Below are positions 16,901 through 23,973 of a stretch of DNA of 24,904 nucleotides, in pieces. The notes beneath the pieces are model-generated. The model was given only the letters and a program-made list of their open reading frames with translations, was not told where the DNA came from and made no database searches. The stretch is from DRWZ01 sp964601505. GTDB taxonomy: Bacteria > Calescibacteriota > Calescibacteriia > Calescibacteriales > Calescibacteriaceae. Each line of letters opens with the position of its first letter. The stretch's first letter is position 1. A program made the translations under genes and the position numbers. Where the stretch lies: contig CAZRNR010000030.1 of the NCBI GenBank assembly GCA_964601505.1, positions 1 to 24,904 on the forward strand, read 5' to 3'.

Positions 16901-17192
16901 CAAAAATAACATAGATGAAAGAATAACCATAGTCAGAAAATCCACGAATATCTTTTACCTTGGGAGTTCCAAGAAGGGATGAGATTATGGGATATGTTAT
17001 CTGATCTTCAATGAGTTGGGGAGGTCTGTCCCACTTTACATAAATAATGACCTGAGTATCAGATAAATCGGGTATAGCATCAAGTGGAATGTTTTTCATG
17101 GAAGATATACTCCATACTAATGCAAATCCAACTCCAATGAAAACAAAAAGTCTATTCCTTGCGCTCCATTCTATTATTCTCTCTATGATCAT
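13947..17192 (-). CDS. cusA: Copper/silver-type heavy-metal RND efflux pump, inner membrane subunit
   Basis: This 1081-residue trimeric proton antiporter takes Cu(I)/Ag(I) from periplasm or cytoplasm to the outer membrane channel. Twelve hydrophobic helices and two large periplasmic loops are seen. The helix-4 signature GAMVDAAIVMVENAHKK carries the proton-relay Asp D402, close to D405 of E. coli CusA. The CusA methionine triad for Cu/Ag is conserved: M585 (LYMPTTFPG), M635 (PLSMMET) and M706 (RIDMLSTGIR). The first two keep the 50-residue spacing of CusA M573 and M623. Between M635 and M706 there are about 22 extra residues (around WYCFLPEFLKGPFRLIWP). ATGA overlap with cusB, plus an AAGGATG ribosome-binding site, indicates an operon. 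Confidence 0.95.
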   Translation of the reverse strand: MIIERIIEWSARNRLFVFIGVGFALVWSISSMKNIPLDAIPDLSDTQVIIYVKWDRPPQLIEDQITYPIISSLLGTPKVKDIRGFSDYGYSFIYVIFEDGTDIYWARSRVLEYLSKVISQIPEDAKVEIGPDATGLGWVFMYALVDENGRYSIEELRTFQDWYLKYELQSVKGVAEVATIGGFVKQYQVVVNPNNLLAYNISISDLVKAIRNSNKEVGARIIEISGTEFMITVKGYIKSIEEIGEIVVKYKNGTPVKVKNIARVEIGPDIKRGVAELNGQGEVVGGIVISRHKENALKVIERVKKRLQEIQFPEGVKLVITYDRSELILKAVDTLKRKLIEEMLVVSIIILIFLLHIPSAIIPIITLPIAVLISFIPMRYIGVTANIMSLGGIAIAIGAMVDAAIVMVENAHKKLSAWEEGGRKEDYHQILINSIKEVGTPSFFSLLIIAVSFIPIFALEEIEGRLFKPLAYTKNLSMLFAAILAITLDPAIRMSLTRLDYYNFRPIFLSKIINTVLVGKILSEEKHPISRFLFKIYTPVIDFTLKRPYLIVSSAFLTLAISTPVFLRLGKEFLPPLNEGSILYMPTTFPGISITEATKLLQIQDKILKTFPEVLTVFGKAGRAETSTDPAPLSMMETVVLLKPQNEWRHKERWYCFLPEFLKGPFRLIWPDRISWEELIQEMDQKLQLPGQVNAWSMPIKVRIDMLSTGIRTPMGIKIYGDDLKKIEEIGREIEKILPKIKGTRSVYADKTVSGYFLDIKPKREEIARYGLTIEDVQMIIMSAIGGQNISYTVEGRERYPINIRYLRDYREDIEAIRRIYIPTPNGYQIPLSQIADIEFKMGPGTITNENGRLAGFVHIDVVGRDIGSYVEEAKKVLRENLKLPAGYSLSFTGQYEYMERVKDKMMVVVPLTIFIIFVLLYLNTRSYVKTFIVMLAVPFSLTGVAWTLFLLDYNISLAVWCGVIALLGVDAETGIFMLLYLDLAYEDMKKNKGKMMTLEDLKNAIHHGAVKRIRPKLMTALTLVFGLLPIMWSQTHEIGADVMKKIAAPMLGGIISSFLMELIVYPSIYFIWKSKEIAKR

Positions 17193-18559
17193 CTTTGTAT
17201 ATCCATCCTTTCGTGTTGCGTTCCCTTTGAAGGTCCAAAAATTTTTAAAGCTTCTTGAAGTTTTGATTCAGAGTTTATAAGGAAGTTTGCAGACTCAGCA
17301 ACTCTTTCCAGCTCTTCAAGACCGTTTTTTACTTCTATGTATCCTGAGGCTCTTTCACCAGTTTCTATTTCTTTTGGTTCAATGTATCCGTTGCCCAGAT
17401 CAACAAAGACAATTTTCTTTGTTCCTGTGTCAAGTACTGCACTTTCTGGGATCGCAAGTCTTTGTCCCAGATGAACTCTTATATATGCTTCTCCAAACAT
17501 TTCAGCTTTCACCTCAAAATCTTTATTGCTTATATCAACCCTAATTCTTACCGTTCTTGTCTGTGGATCTATGCTTGGGTATATGAAGCTTACTTTTCCA
17601 TAAAATCTTTTGTTGGAATAAGATGTTGTTATCAATACGGGAGTTCCAATTTTTATAAACTGGGTATCAGATTCGTATATATCGCAGATCGCCCAAATTT
17701 CTGATATGTCGGCAATCTTGAATATGTTTTCTCCAGCTTCAACAAATTTGCCTTCAAAAATATTTTTCTCAATTATAAATCCAGACCAGGGGGACTTCAT
17801 CGGTATTGCTCTTTTTGGCTCTTTTGTCTTCTCTATCTCTTTTACTACGTCTTCAGGAATACTCCACCATAAAAGTCTTCTTTTGGCTTTCTGCAGAATT
17901 TCTTCAAAATCTCCAGTTTTGCTTTCCGCTAATCTCAGAACAGATAGATATTCCTCCTGAGCTGAAACAACATCTGGACTATATATCTCAAATAATGTTT
18001 CACCTTTTCTCACATATTTTCCGGTGAAATTCGCATAGAGTTTTTCTATCCAACCAGAGAATTTTAGAGAATAAATAAAAATGTTCTTTTCGTTATATTC
18101 AAACTTTGCGACTGTTCTTATTTCTTTTATTAGGTCTATCTTTCTTACTTCGCTGAACTTTACTCCTATCATCTGTTGCTTTTCGGGAGAGATATGTATT
18201 GCCGATTGTATTTTTTTCTCTTCAAGTTCAATAAGGTCCATACCACATGTGGGGCAAGATCCGGGTTTATCTGATTTATACTCTGGATGCATTGGGCAGT
18301 AGTATGTCTTATGTCTTTTGGTTTTTTCTTCTTCTTTCAATTCAACAAGATTCATACCGCATATAGGACAGGACCCGGGTTTGTCAGATGTGTATTGAGG
18401 ATGCATTGGGCAGTAGTATATTTTTCGCTTCTTCTCCTTTTCCATTATCTCCTGCTTTTCTTCGATGTGTATGTGATTTTCTTCTTTTTCAACTCTTTCT
18501 TTCCTATGACAAGACTCGTAAATGATTAAGGCCAGAGCAATCATAGCGATCAACCTCAT
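17189..18559 (-). CDS. cusB: RND efflux periplasmic adaptor with two N-terminal HMBD modules
   Basis: This 456-residue membrane-fusion protein links CusA to the outer membrane channel. A short hydrophobic N-terminus (residues 2-14) ends in YESC17; this is a weak lipobox, so lipid anchoring is uncertain. Two heavy-metal-binding modules, YYCPMHPxYxSDKPGSCPxCGM, lie at about 48-72 and 86-110, with exactly a 38-residue period. They are followed by barrel-sandwich, hairpin and beta-barrel domains typical of CusB (KSPWSGFIIEKNIFEGKFV, IADISEIWAICDIYESD, PSIDPQTRTVRIRVDI). In CusB, N-terminal Met residues take metal from CusF; here the CPMHP/CGM modules likely serve that purpose. A strong AAGGAGGT precedes the start, which overlaps the cusC stop (ATGA). 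Confidence 0.94.
   Translation of the reverse strand: MRLIAMIALALIIYESCHRKERVEKEENHIHIEEKQEIMEKEKKRKIYYCPMHPQYTSDKPGSCPICGMNLVELKEEEKTKRHKTYYCPMHPEYKSDKPGSCPTCGMDLIELEEKKIQSAIHISPEKQQMIGVKFSEVRKIDLIKEIRTVAKFEYNEKNIFIYSLKFSGWIEKLYANFTGKYVRKGETLFEIYSPDVVSAQEEYLSVLRLAESKTGDFEEILQKAKRRLLWWSIPEDVVKEIEKTKEPKRAIPMKSPWSGFIIEKNIFEGKFVEAGENIFKIADISEIWAICDIYESDTQFIKIGTPVLITTSYSNKRFYGKVSFIYPSIDPQTRTVRIRVDISNKDFEVKAEMFGEAYIRVHLGQRLAIPESAVLDTGTKKIVFVDLGNGYIEPKEIETGERASGYIEVKNGLEELERVAESANFLINSESKLQEALKIFGPSKGTQHERMDIQR
18241..18305 (-). repeat. HMBD-coding repeat, copy 2 in cusB
   Basis: This 65-bp stretch is clearly related to 18355-18419, 114 bp away (38 codons). The two share the identical block GATGCATTGGGCAGTAGTAT. 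It is an intragenic duplication of the metal-binding module. Confidence 0.8.
18355..18419 (-). repeat. HMBD-coding repeat, copy 1 in cusB
   Basis: Partner of 18241-18305. The nucleotide similarity between copies is higher than between either copy and the modules in the separate gene at 13562-13900, which suggests a later duplication within cusB. Confidence 0.8.
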
Positions 18560-19749
18560 TGTATCCCTACCTCCTTGAATGTTTTCAATGGGTCAAGACC
18601 TGAAATTCTTATTATTTCTGAGAAAGCCTTCCAGTATTCGTTTTTCTCTTTCTCAAGGCCAATTTTAATTTCAAGGTATTCTGTTATAGCTGAGAGAGAA
18701 TCTGTCAAATTAATTTTGCCTGTTGTCCATCGAGATAGAGTTGATTTTACAGAAACATGTGCATGATCTAATGCTTCCTGATAAAGTTTTATGTTTTCAA
18801 AGGAATAAATGAGAGTGGAGGCTTTCTCTTTTAGCAAGCTTTTGGTTTCAAGGATGGTTTTTTCTAACAAGTTCTCATATGCTTTTTCCTCAATTGTTTT
18901 TGATAATACAATTTGTGATTGCTTCCACCTTGAATAAACGGGGATTGATAATCCAAACATGACTTCAACACCTGCTCCGAAATCTCGTGAATATGTTCCA
19001 CCGATTCTCACAGAAAGATCAGGATAGTATTCTGCCTTTGCAAGATTTTTCTCATTCTGTTTTATCTCTTTTTCTATCTTTGCAATTTTTATTTTGGGAG
19101 CATTTTCTAATTCTGCTTCAGCAATGTGAATTATTCTTGTATCTTTTGGGTAGGGTAGAGTATTAAGTTTTTCAATCATAACATCTTTACCAACCAGATA
19201 GCTAATTTTTGCTCTCACCGATTCTATTTCGCCTTGAATTCTATTTATTTCGGTTTGGGTTTGAGCTATTTTGGAGAGTATTCTTGAGAGTTCTGCAAGG
19301 CTTGCTTTTCCAGTTGAATAGTTTGCTGCAACTATTTTTGACATGTTTTCGTATATATCTTTTACCTCTTTGTGTATTTCAAGAACATTGTTAAGGTAGG
19401 AGTATTCAAAGTATTCTTTTGAAACTTCAGATAGAACGGTGATTTTTATATCTTTTATTTTTTCAAGTTTTAAAAGAGCTTCGTTGTTTGTGATTTCTGC
19501 TAAAGCCGAAAGTTTTTTTGGTGCAGGAATATTCTGCTCAATAAATACTCCAAACTCTCGCATTGCTGTTTTTCCTGAAAGAAATAAAACAGGATCCGGT
19601 GGAAAATTCGCTGGATTTACCCTCAATGCATATGCTTCATACTCGTTCTTTGAAGAAAGGATTTCTGGATTGTTCTGTTCAGCTTCCTTTAATAAGCCTT
19701 CAAGACTCAAATTTATTATTGCTGCTGCTATGATAATTAGTTTCCCCAT
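18556..19749 (-). CDS. cusC: TolC/CusC-family outer membrane efflux channel
   Basis: This 397-residue outer membrane factor begins after a very short hydrophobic leader (MGKLIIIAAAIIN). Two TolC repeats rich in long helices follow, starting LSLEGLLKEAEQNNPEI, the usual family opening. PDLSVRIGGTYSRDFG and VEVMFGLSIPVYSRWKQS match the family's strand segment (canonical 'PDxxxxxG...GvxvPL'). No lipobox Cys is seen. It completes the tripartite pump with CusB and CusA, giving the export path across the outer membrane. AGGAGGG lies correctly spaced before the ATG. The gene is 59 bases downstream of the Cys-rich gene and overlaps cusB by 4 bases. Confidence 0.92.
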   Translation of the reverse strand: MGKLIIIAAAIINLSLEGLLKEAEQNNPEILSSKNEYEAYALRVNPANFPPDPVLFLSGKTAMREFGVFIEQNIPAPKKLSALAEITNNEALLKLEKIKDIKITVLSEVSKEYFEYSYLNNVLEIHKEVKDIYENMSKIVAANYSTGKASLAELSRILSKIAQTQTEINRIQGEIESVRAKISYLVGKDVMIEKLNTLPYPKDTRIIHIAEAELENAPKIKIAKIEKEIKQNEKNLAKAEYYPDLSVRIGGTYSRDFGAGVEVMFGLSIPVYSRWKQSQIVLSKTIEEKAYENLLEKTILETKSLLKEKASTLIYSFENIKLYQEALDHAHVSVKSTLSRWTTGKINLTDSLSAITEYLEIKIGLEKEKNEYWKAFSEIIRISGLDPLKTFKEVGIQ

Positions 19750-19808
19750 CTTTTTCCCTCCTTCTTTGTTTGTTTTTTATGGGTTAGATAAGCGAGTTAG
19801 TTAGATAA

Positions 19809-20147
19809 TCAGGAAAGAAAAGATGGGGGTTTGAATAGCTCCACCTCGAAGATATTCGGATGAAATCCTTGTGTATATATTGTATCTTCTTGAATAGGTT
19901 TGAAATTGTATTGATATGAGTTTTGGCCTACATAAGGTTGGTGGCAACAGTGAAATTTGCAAGTACAACAGTGCTCTGAACTATGCATAGATTTTCCAGT
20001 ATATTGTTTTTCTATTTCCTGAGAATTTTCTTGATCTTTACAACACTTATGGTTTTGTAATACAGATTTAGATGAATAGGAAAAACATATTAGATTTACG
20101 GAGTAAGAGATCAGAGCTGGGATAAGAATGAATTTAAGTAATCTCAT
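19809..20147 (-). CDS. Small secreted Cys/His-rich protein heading the efflux cluster
   Basis: This 112-residue protein of unknown family has an N-terminal hydrophobic segment (residues 4-22, with Cys21) that could be a signal peptide. The middle is rich in Cys and His: KCCKDQ, then SEHCCTCKFHCCHQP, nine Cys in all beyond the leader region. The C-terminus ends IFEVELFKPPSFLS; small proteins ending in an 'F-x-PP' stretch often precede metal RND operons, by analogy with CzcI-type leaders. The cysteine cluster would bind soft metals such as Cu(I) or Ag(I), so a periplasmic sensor, sponge or chaperone role is inferred from composition and context. No Shine-Dalgarno; TAACAA lies 6 nt before the ATG. 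It is divergent from recG. Confidence 0.7.
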   Translation of the reverse strand: MRLLKFILIPALISYSVNLICFSYSSKSVLQNHKCCKDQENSQEIEKQYTGKSMHSSEHCCTCKFHCCHQPYVGQNSYQYNFKPIQEDTIYTQGFHPNIFEVELFKPPSFLS

Positions 20148-20153
20148 TTAGAA

Positions 20154-20159
20154 TTGTTA
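20154..20159 (-). promoter_or_regulatory. -10-like element before the efflux cluster
   Basis: On the minus strand TAACAA, then TTCTAA, then ATG at 20147. A stronger TAAAAT occurs 12 nt before the ATG, so the exact start is open. This is the likely transcription entry for the Cys-rich gene, cusC, cusB and cusA. Confidence 0.35.
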
Positions 20160-20330
20160 ATTTTAATCATGTTTTTAGAGATTTTTTTGTTTTTCAGTGA
20201 TTTTTTGATTTTTCTGTAGATTTGGTGAATAAACTACGGATATCCTTAAAATAGGGGGTTGAGATTTAGGACTTTGCCAAATATTTAAAATATTTTTTAG
20301 CTTTTGATAAATTCGTAATAGAGTTTTGTT

Positions 20331-22442
20331 ATGCAAATTGATGAGTTTTTAGATAAAGCGAACAATATCTTATCTACAGATGTAAGGTTTATAAAGGGTA
20401 TAGGTCCATCTGTTGCACAATATCTATACAAGAAGGAGATTTTTAGGGTAGAGGATCTTATATTCACAATCCCGAAGGCTTATGAGAATAGGGGGAACAT
20501 AAAAAAGATTGCCGACCTTCAAGAAGATGAAAAGGCTGCAGTTATAGGTAAGATAGAATTCAGTTCAGAAGTTTTGCTTCCAAATGGTCGTAAGATGTGG
20601 AAGATCATTATATCTGATGAAACAGGTAAATTGGAATGTGTTTGGTTTTCTTGGAATGATTATCTGAAACTTTTCAAAGAAGATGATGAGGTGTGTGTTT
20701 TTGGAAGTGTAAAATTTTTCAGAAGAACTCCTCAGATTTATCATCCAAAGATAGTCAAGTCTCAAGATGTATCAAAATTGAAGTTAGGCAAGATTGTTCC
20801 GATTTACACTATTTCCGATCCGGTGGATTCATCAATGACTGCAATGGCTATAAAGAAAGTTCTTGAGCAAGTGAAAGATTATATATTTTCATTTATTCCA
20901 AAGAGTCTTGAGAAGCAATTTGGGCTTATGGATCTGAAAGATGCGATATTCAAGATTCATATTCCGGAAAAACATGCGAAGGATATTGAAGATATTGAGG
21001 AAGCTAAAAAGAGGGTTGTATTTGAGCAGATATTTAGGACACAGCTTGCTTTATTTTTGAAGAGGAAGTATATCAAAAATAAAAAGGCTCAACAGTTTTT
21101 TGTCAGCGATTCTCTGTTGAATTTTTTCCTTTCAACATTACCATTCAAGCCGACTTCAGCTCAGCTTAGGGCGATAGAAGATATAAGAAAAGATTTGGAG
21201 AGTCCGAATCCTATGTATCGGCTTTTGCAGGGAGATGTTGGTTCTGGGAAAACCCTTGTTGCTTTTGTTTCTTGTCTTATATGTTCCGCGGCAGGTTATC
21301 AATCTGTTGTCATGGCTCCAACAGAGATATTAGCTCAGCAGCTCTATCAGAATTTTTTGAGCTTTGGTAAACCTCTTGGACTTAAAATATCTATAATTAC
21401 GGGTAGTTCAAGAAATTCAGAGAGAAAAGAGATATATGACGGATTGAAGAAAGGGTATATAAATTGTCTCGTTGGAACTCATGCTCTTATATATGATCAG
21501 GATATAGAATTTAAGAATCTTGGACTTGTTGTTATAGACGAGCAGCACAGGTTTGGGGTTCTTCAGAGAATATCCCTTATAAACAAGGGAAAGGATTTTT
21601 CTCCTCATATACTTGTTATGACTGCCACTCCTATTCCAAGAACATTATCTTTAACTGTTTGGGGGGATCTTGATATATCAGTATTAGATGAAATGCCACC
21701 TGAGAGAAAAGGTGTGATAACTAAGGTTTATTATGAAAGTGAGTCTCATATTGTTTGGAATGAAGTTCAAAGAGAACTCGTTGAAGGTGGAAAAGTTTTT
21801 ATAGTTTATCCACTTCTCAAGGAGTCAGAAAAAATAGATCTACCATCAGCCGAGAAGATGTTTGAAGTTATATCTGGCAAATTTGGAAGTTGGGGAGTTG
21901 GATTGGTGCACGGAAAATTGCCTGGGGAGAAAAAGGCAGAAACAATAAAGCTTTTTGCGGAAGGGAAGATAAGGATTCTTGTATCAACAACAGTTATCGA
22001 GGTCGGGATAGATGTGCCAGATGCTACGATGATAGTCATAGAGCATGCTGAAAGGTTTGGGCTTTCTCAATTACATCAACTGCGCGGTAGAGTTGGCCGT
22101 AAAGATAAGCAGGGAAAATGTATTCTTGTTATCCCTGATAAGGTATCGGAATTATCAGAAAAGAGAATAAGAATCCTTGAAAGAGAAAACAATGGCTTCA
22201 AGATATCCGAGGAAGATCTTAACATAAGGGGGCCTGGGGAAATTTTGGGAATAAAGCAACATGGAGCTTCTGAGGTAAAAATCGAATTTCTCAAGGATAT
22301 AAAAATTATAGCTAAAGCCCGTGATATAGCTAAAACTCTATCAAATCAAGAAAATATTCAGGACCCTGAGGAAAGAGAAATGTTTGAAAAGATATTGGAT
22401 AAATTCCTTTCAGATAAATTCTATTTGACCATGTCAGGTTGA
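20331..22442 (+). CDS. recG: ATP-dependent DNA helicase RecG
   Basis: Branch-migration helicase (703 residues, normal length) that remodels stalled forks and Holliday junctions. An N-terminal helical part leads into the wedge/OB domain (about 60-145: AAVIGKIEFSSEVLLPNGRKMWK to YHPKI). The superfamily 2 motor follows: Walker A GDVGSGKT at 301-308, DEQH at 403-406, MTATPIPRTL, the RecG-specific VWGDLDISVLDEMPPERK, STTVIEVGIDVPDATMIVIEHAERFGLSQLHQLRGRVGR (arginine-finger motif VI at 585-590), and the C-terminal TRG-like region NIRGPGEILGIKQHG. No Shine-Dalgarno precedes the ATG; TAATAG lies 9 nt upstream. A single gene, convergent with the CheX-like gene. Confidence 0.97.
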   Translation: MQIDEFLDKANNILSTDVRFIKGIGPSVAQYLYKKEIFRVEDLIFTIPKAYENRGNIKKIADLQEDEKAAVIGKIEFSSEVLLPNGRKMWKIIISDETGKLECVWFSWNDYLKLFKEDDEVCVFGSVKFFRRTPQIYHPKIVKSQDVSKLKLGKIVPIYTISDPVDSSMTAMAIKKVLEQVKDYIFSFIPKSLEKQFGLMDLKDAIFKIHIPEKHAKDIEDIEEAKKRVVFEQIFRTQLALFLKRKYIKNKKAQQFFVSDSLLNFFLSTLPFKPTSAQLRAIEDIRKDLESPNPMYRLLQGDVGSGKTLVAFVSCLICSAAGYQSVVMAPTEILAQQLYQNFLSFGKPLGLKISIITGSSRNSERKEIYDGLKKGYINCLVGTHALIYDQDIEFKNLGLVVIDEQHRFGVLQRISLINKGKDFSPHILVMTATPIPRTLSLTVWGDLDISVLDEMPPERKGVITKVYYESESHIVWNEVQRELVEGGKVFIVYPLLKESEKIDLPSAEKMFEVISGKFGSWGVGLVHGKLPGEKKAETIKLFAEGKIRILVSTTVIEVGIDVPDATMIVIEHAERFGLSQLHQLRGRVGRKDKQGKCILVIPDKVSELSEKRIRILERENNGFKISEEDLNIRGPGEILGIKQHGASEVKIEFLKDIKIIAKARDIAKTLSNQENIQDPEEREMFEKILDKFLSDKFYLTMSG

Positions 22443-22514
22443 ATTGAGAATAAGCTATTTATTTATCGCTACATTTATTTTTATTATAATTTTATAAATT
22501 ATTTAGTAGCTTTA

Positions 22515-23336
22515 TTAATCTTCTTCTTTAAATGAAAAGGTATAGATTTCATCTGGTGCGGTAAGATTGTATTTAAAGACTTTACCTTTTACATCTGGTT
22601 CAGAGGGAATAGATATCTTTATCTTCTTGCCTAACCTTTCGAGTTTTGCAACTACATTTCCCATTACTATGTTTAGGAACTCCTTAACTGCATCCTTTTT
22701 GAGCTCTGGATTAGATGGTAATCCGTATTCTTTTACAATCATATCTGAGAATCTCTCTGGTGGTGAGAATACAACTTTCATATTTGTGTTCCCAGAAATT
22801 GCAACTTGTGTATCGTATTCATTTCTTCTTTGAAATTCTTCAAAGGAGAAATCTCCGAATTTTGTATTGACATCTACTGTTCTGAGTAGGAATTTTTTCC
22901 CAAGATCAACGACGATATTTATTATATCTCTGTCTTTGACACCTTCGGGGAGGAATACGGTTTCAGTCATATATATTCTCTGCTCACTCTCAAAGAGTTT
23001 GAGTTCTCTTTCAAGGACATCTCTGGTTATGATTCCTTTTTCAACGAGTATATCTCCAAGGAGCTTGTGAGAACTTTTCTGGACAGTTATTATTTTCTCA
23101 ACCTGTTCTGGGGTCAGGTATCCTAACTTTATAGCTGCTTCGCCAAATTTCAATTCTTCTCTTTTCTGGAGTTTTCTTATTTCCTCAACCTGCGTGGGGG
23201 TAAGATATCCAAGCCTTATTGCATGCTCTCCAAGTTTTAGGTTTGATTTTCTCTGTTCTTCAAGAGCTTCAAGAAGTTCTTCTCTCTTTATAACTCCTCT
23301 TTCTACAAGGAATGCTCCAAAAAACTTAACTCCCAT
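22515..23336 (-). CDS. Four-repeat MshEN-like domain fused to a CheX-like phosphatase domain
   Basis: This 273-residue protein has two parts. Residues 1-120 hold four tandem repeats with an exact 29-residue period: G7/G36/G65/G94, G14/G43/G72/G101 and Q28/Q57/Q86. They follow the LGxxLVxxGxIxxxxLxxALxxQ pattern of GspE/MshE N-terminal (MshEN) domains, a known c-di-GMP-binding motif. Residues ~121-273 resemble CheX/CheC-type CheY-P phosphatases, with the E-x2-N signature as E219 and N222 in VKEFLNIVMGNVVAKLE, then KIKISIPSEPDV. It lies 18 bases downstream of the CheY-like gene with an AGGAGG site, so it probably dephosphorylates that receiver, perhaps under c-di-GMP control (inference). There is no signal peptide; it should be cytoplasmic. 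Confidence 0.75.
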   Translation of the reverse strand: MGVKFFGAFLVERGVIKREELLEALEEQRKSNLKLGEHAIRLGYLTPTQVEEIRKLQKREELKFGEAAIKLGYLTPEQVEKIITVQKSSHKLLGDILVEKGIITRDVLERELKLFESEQRIYMTETVFLPEGVKDRDIINIVVDLGKKFLLRTVDVNTKFGDFSFEEFQRRNEYDTQVAISGNTNMKVVFSPPERFSDMIVKEYGLPSNPELKKDAVKEFLNIVMGNVVAKLERLGKKIKISIPSEPDVKGKVFKYNLTAPDEIYTFSFKEED

Positions 23337-23354
23337 TTTTTTCTCCTCCTTTTA

Positions 23355-23723
23355 TCAAATTTGTTCTATAATTCTTTTTATATCCTTTTCATCAAACGGT
23401 TTAGATATTATCGCTTTTGCGCCAGATCTCATAGCTTCTTCTGCCTTTTCGGCGGCACCTCCAAGAGAAGAAATCATCACGACCTTTGCGTTTTTGTCAA
23501 TATTCAAGATGGTTTTTAGCGTCTGTAGCCCATCCATGTTTGGCATAAGTATATCAAGAAAGACTATATCTGGAGTAAGCTTCCTGTATAGTTTTACTCC
23601 CTCCATACCGTCCTTCGCATGACCTAAAACTTCTGCAATCCCTGTCTTCTCCACTATTGCCTTAAGTTGCTCGAATGTAAAAACACTGTCGTCTATTATC
23701 AAAACTCTCTTTTTTGTTTCCAT
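23355..23723 (-). CDS. CheY-like single-domain response regulator
   Basis: This 122-residue stand-alone receiver has D11 and D12 (acid pocket), phospho-acceptor D57 (VFLDILMP), Ser at the Thr switch position (S85/S86, MISSLGG) and K108 (ISKPF), all as in active CheY proteins. There is no output domain, so it signals by binding a target or through the downstream CheX-like partner. No histidine kinase, MCP or flagellar gene is in the window. A strong AGGAGGT precedes the ATG. First gene of a two-gene unit, divergent from efp. Confidence 0.93.
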   Translation of the reverse strand: METKKRVLIIDDSVFTFEQLKAIVEKTGIAEVLGHAKDGMEGVKLYRKLTPDIVFLDILMPNMDGLQTLKTILNIDKNAKVVMISSLGGAAEKAEEAMRSGAKAIISKPFDEKDIKRIIEQI

Positions 23724-23786
23724 AGTCTATACCTCCTAAATAATCTAATAAAGAAAAATTTAATTGTAATAATATATTTATTTAGG

Positions 23787-23798
23787 ACAAAATTTTGT
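23787..23798. repeat. 12-bp perfect palindrome upstream of the cheY-like gene
   Basis: ACAAAATTTTGT sits 63 bases before the CheY-like start in the divergent region with efp. It could be an operator for either gene or chance in AT-rich sequence. Confidence 0.35.
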
Positions 23799-23961
23799 TT
23801 TTTTCTTTGTTTCTTTTCATTTTTTATTCTTGCTCGTTTATTGTTTTGCTAAAAGCTTCCCTTATTGCAAGAGAACACTTTTTCTTTTATGCAACATTGT
23901 TTTTTGATTTTCAATTTGTTTCATTTTCTGTTTTTTGTTAAAGTTTCAATGGAAAATTTTA

Positions 23962-23967
23962 GATAAT
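23962..23967 (+). promoter_or_regulatory. -10 element directly before efp
   Basis: GATAAT (within TAGATAAT) is followed by CTTTTT and then ATG at 23974. This is the best leaderless-type -10 in the window, and it argues against the upstream in-frame TTG at 23935 being the start. Confidence 0.5.
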
Positions 23968-23973
23968 CTTTTT

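Noticed and set aside
19783..19808. GTTAGATAA repeated twice between cusC and the Cys-rich gene
   Set aside because: Only 9 bases, two copies, with no link to a known site.
20280..20297. AAATATTT-type near-palindrome between recG and the efflux cluster
   Set aside because: Low-complexity A/T sequence; symmetry is expected by chance in such tracts.
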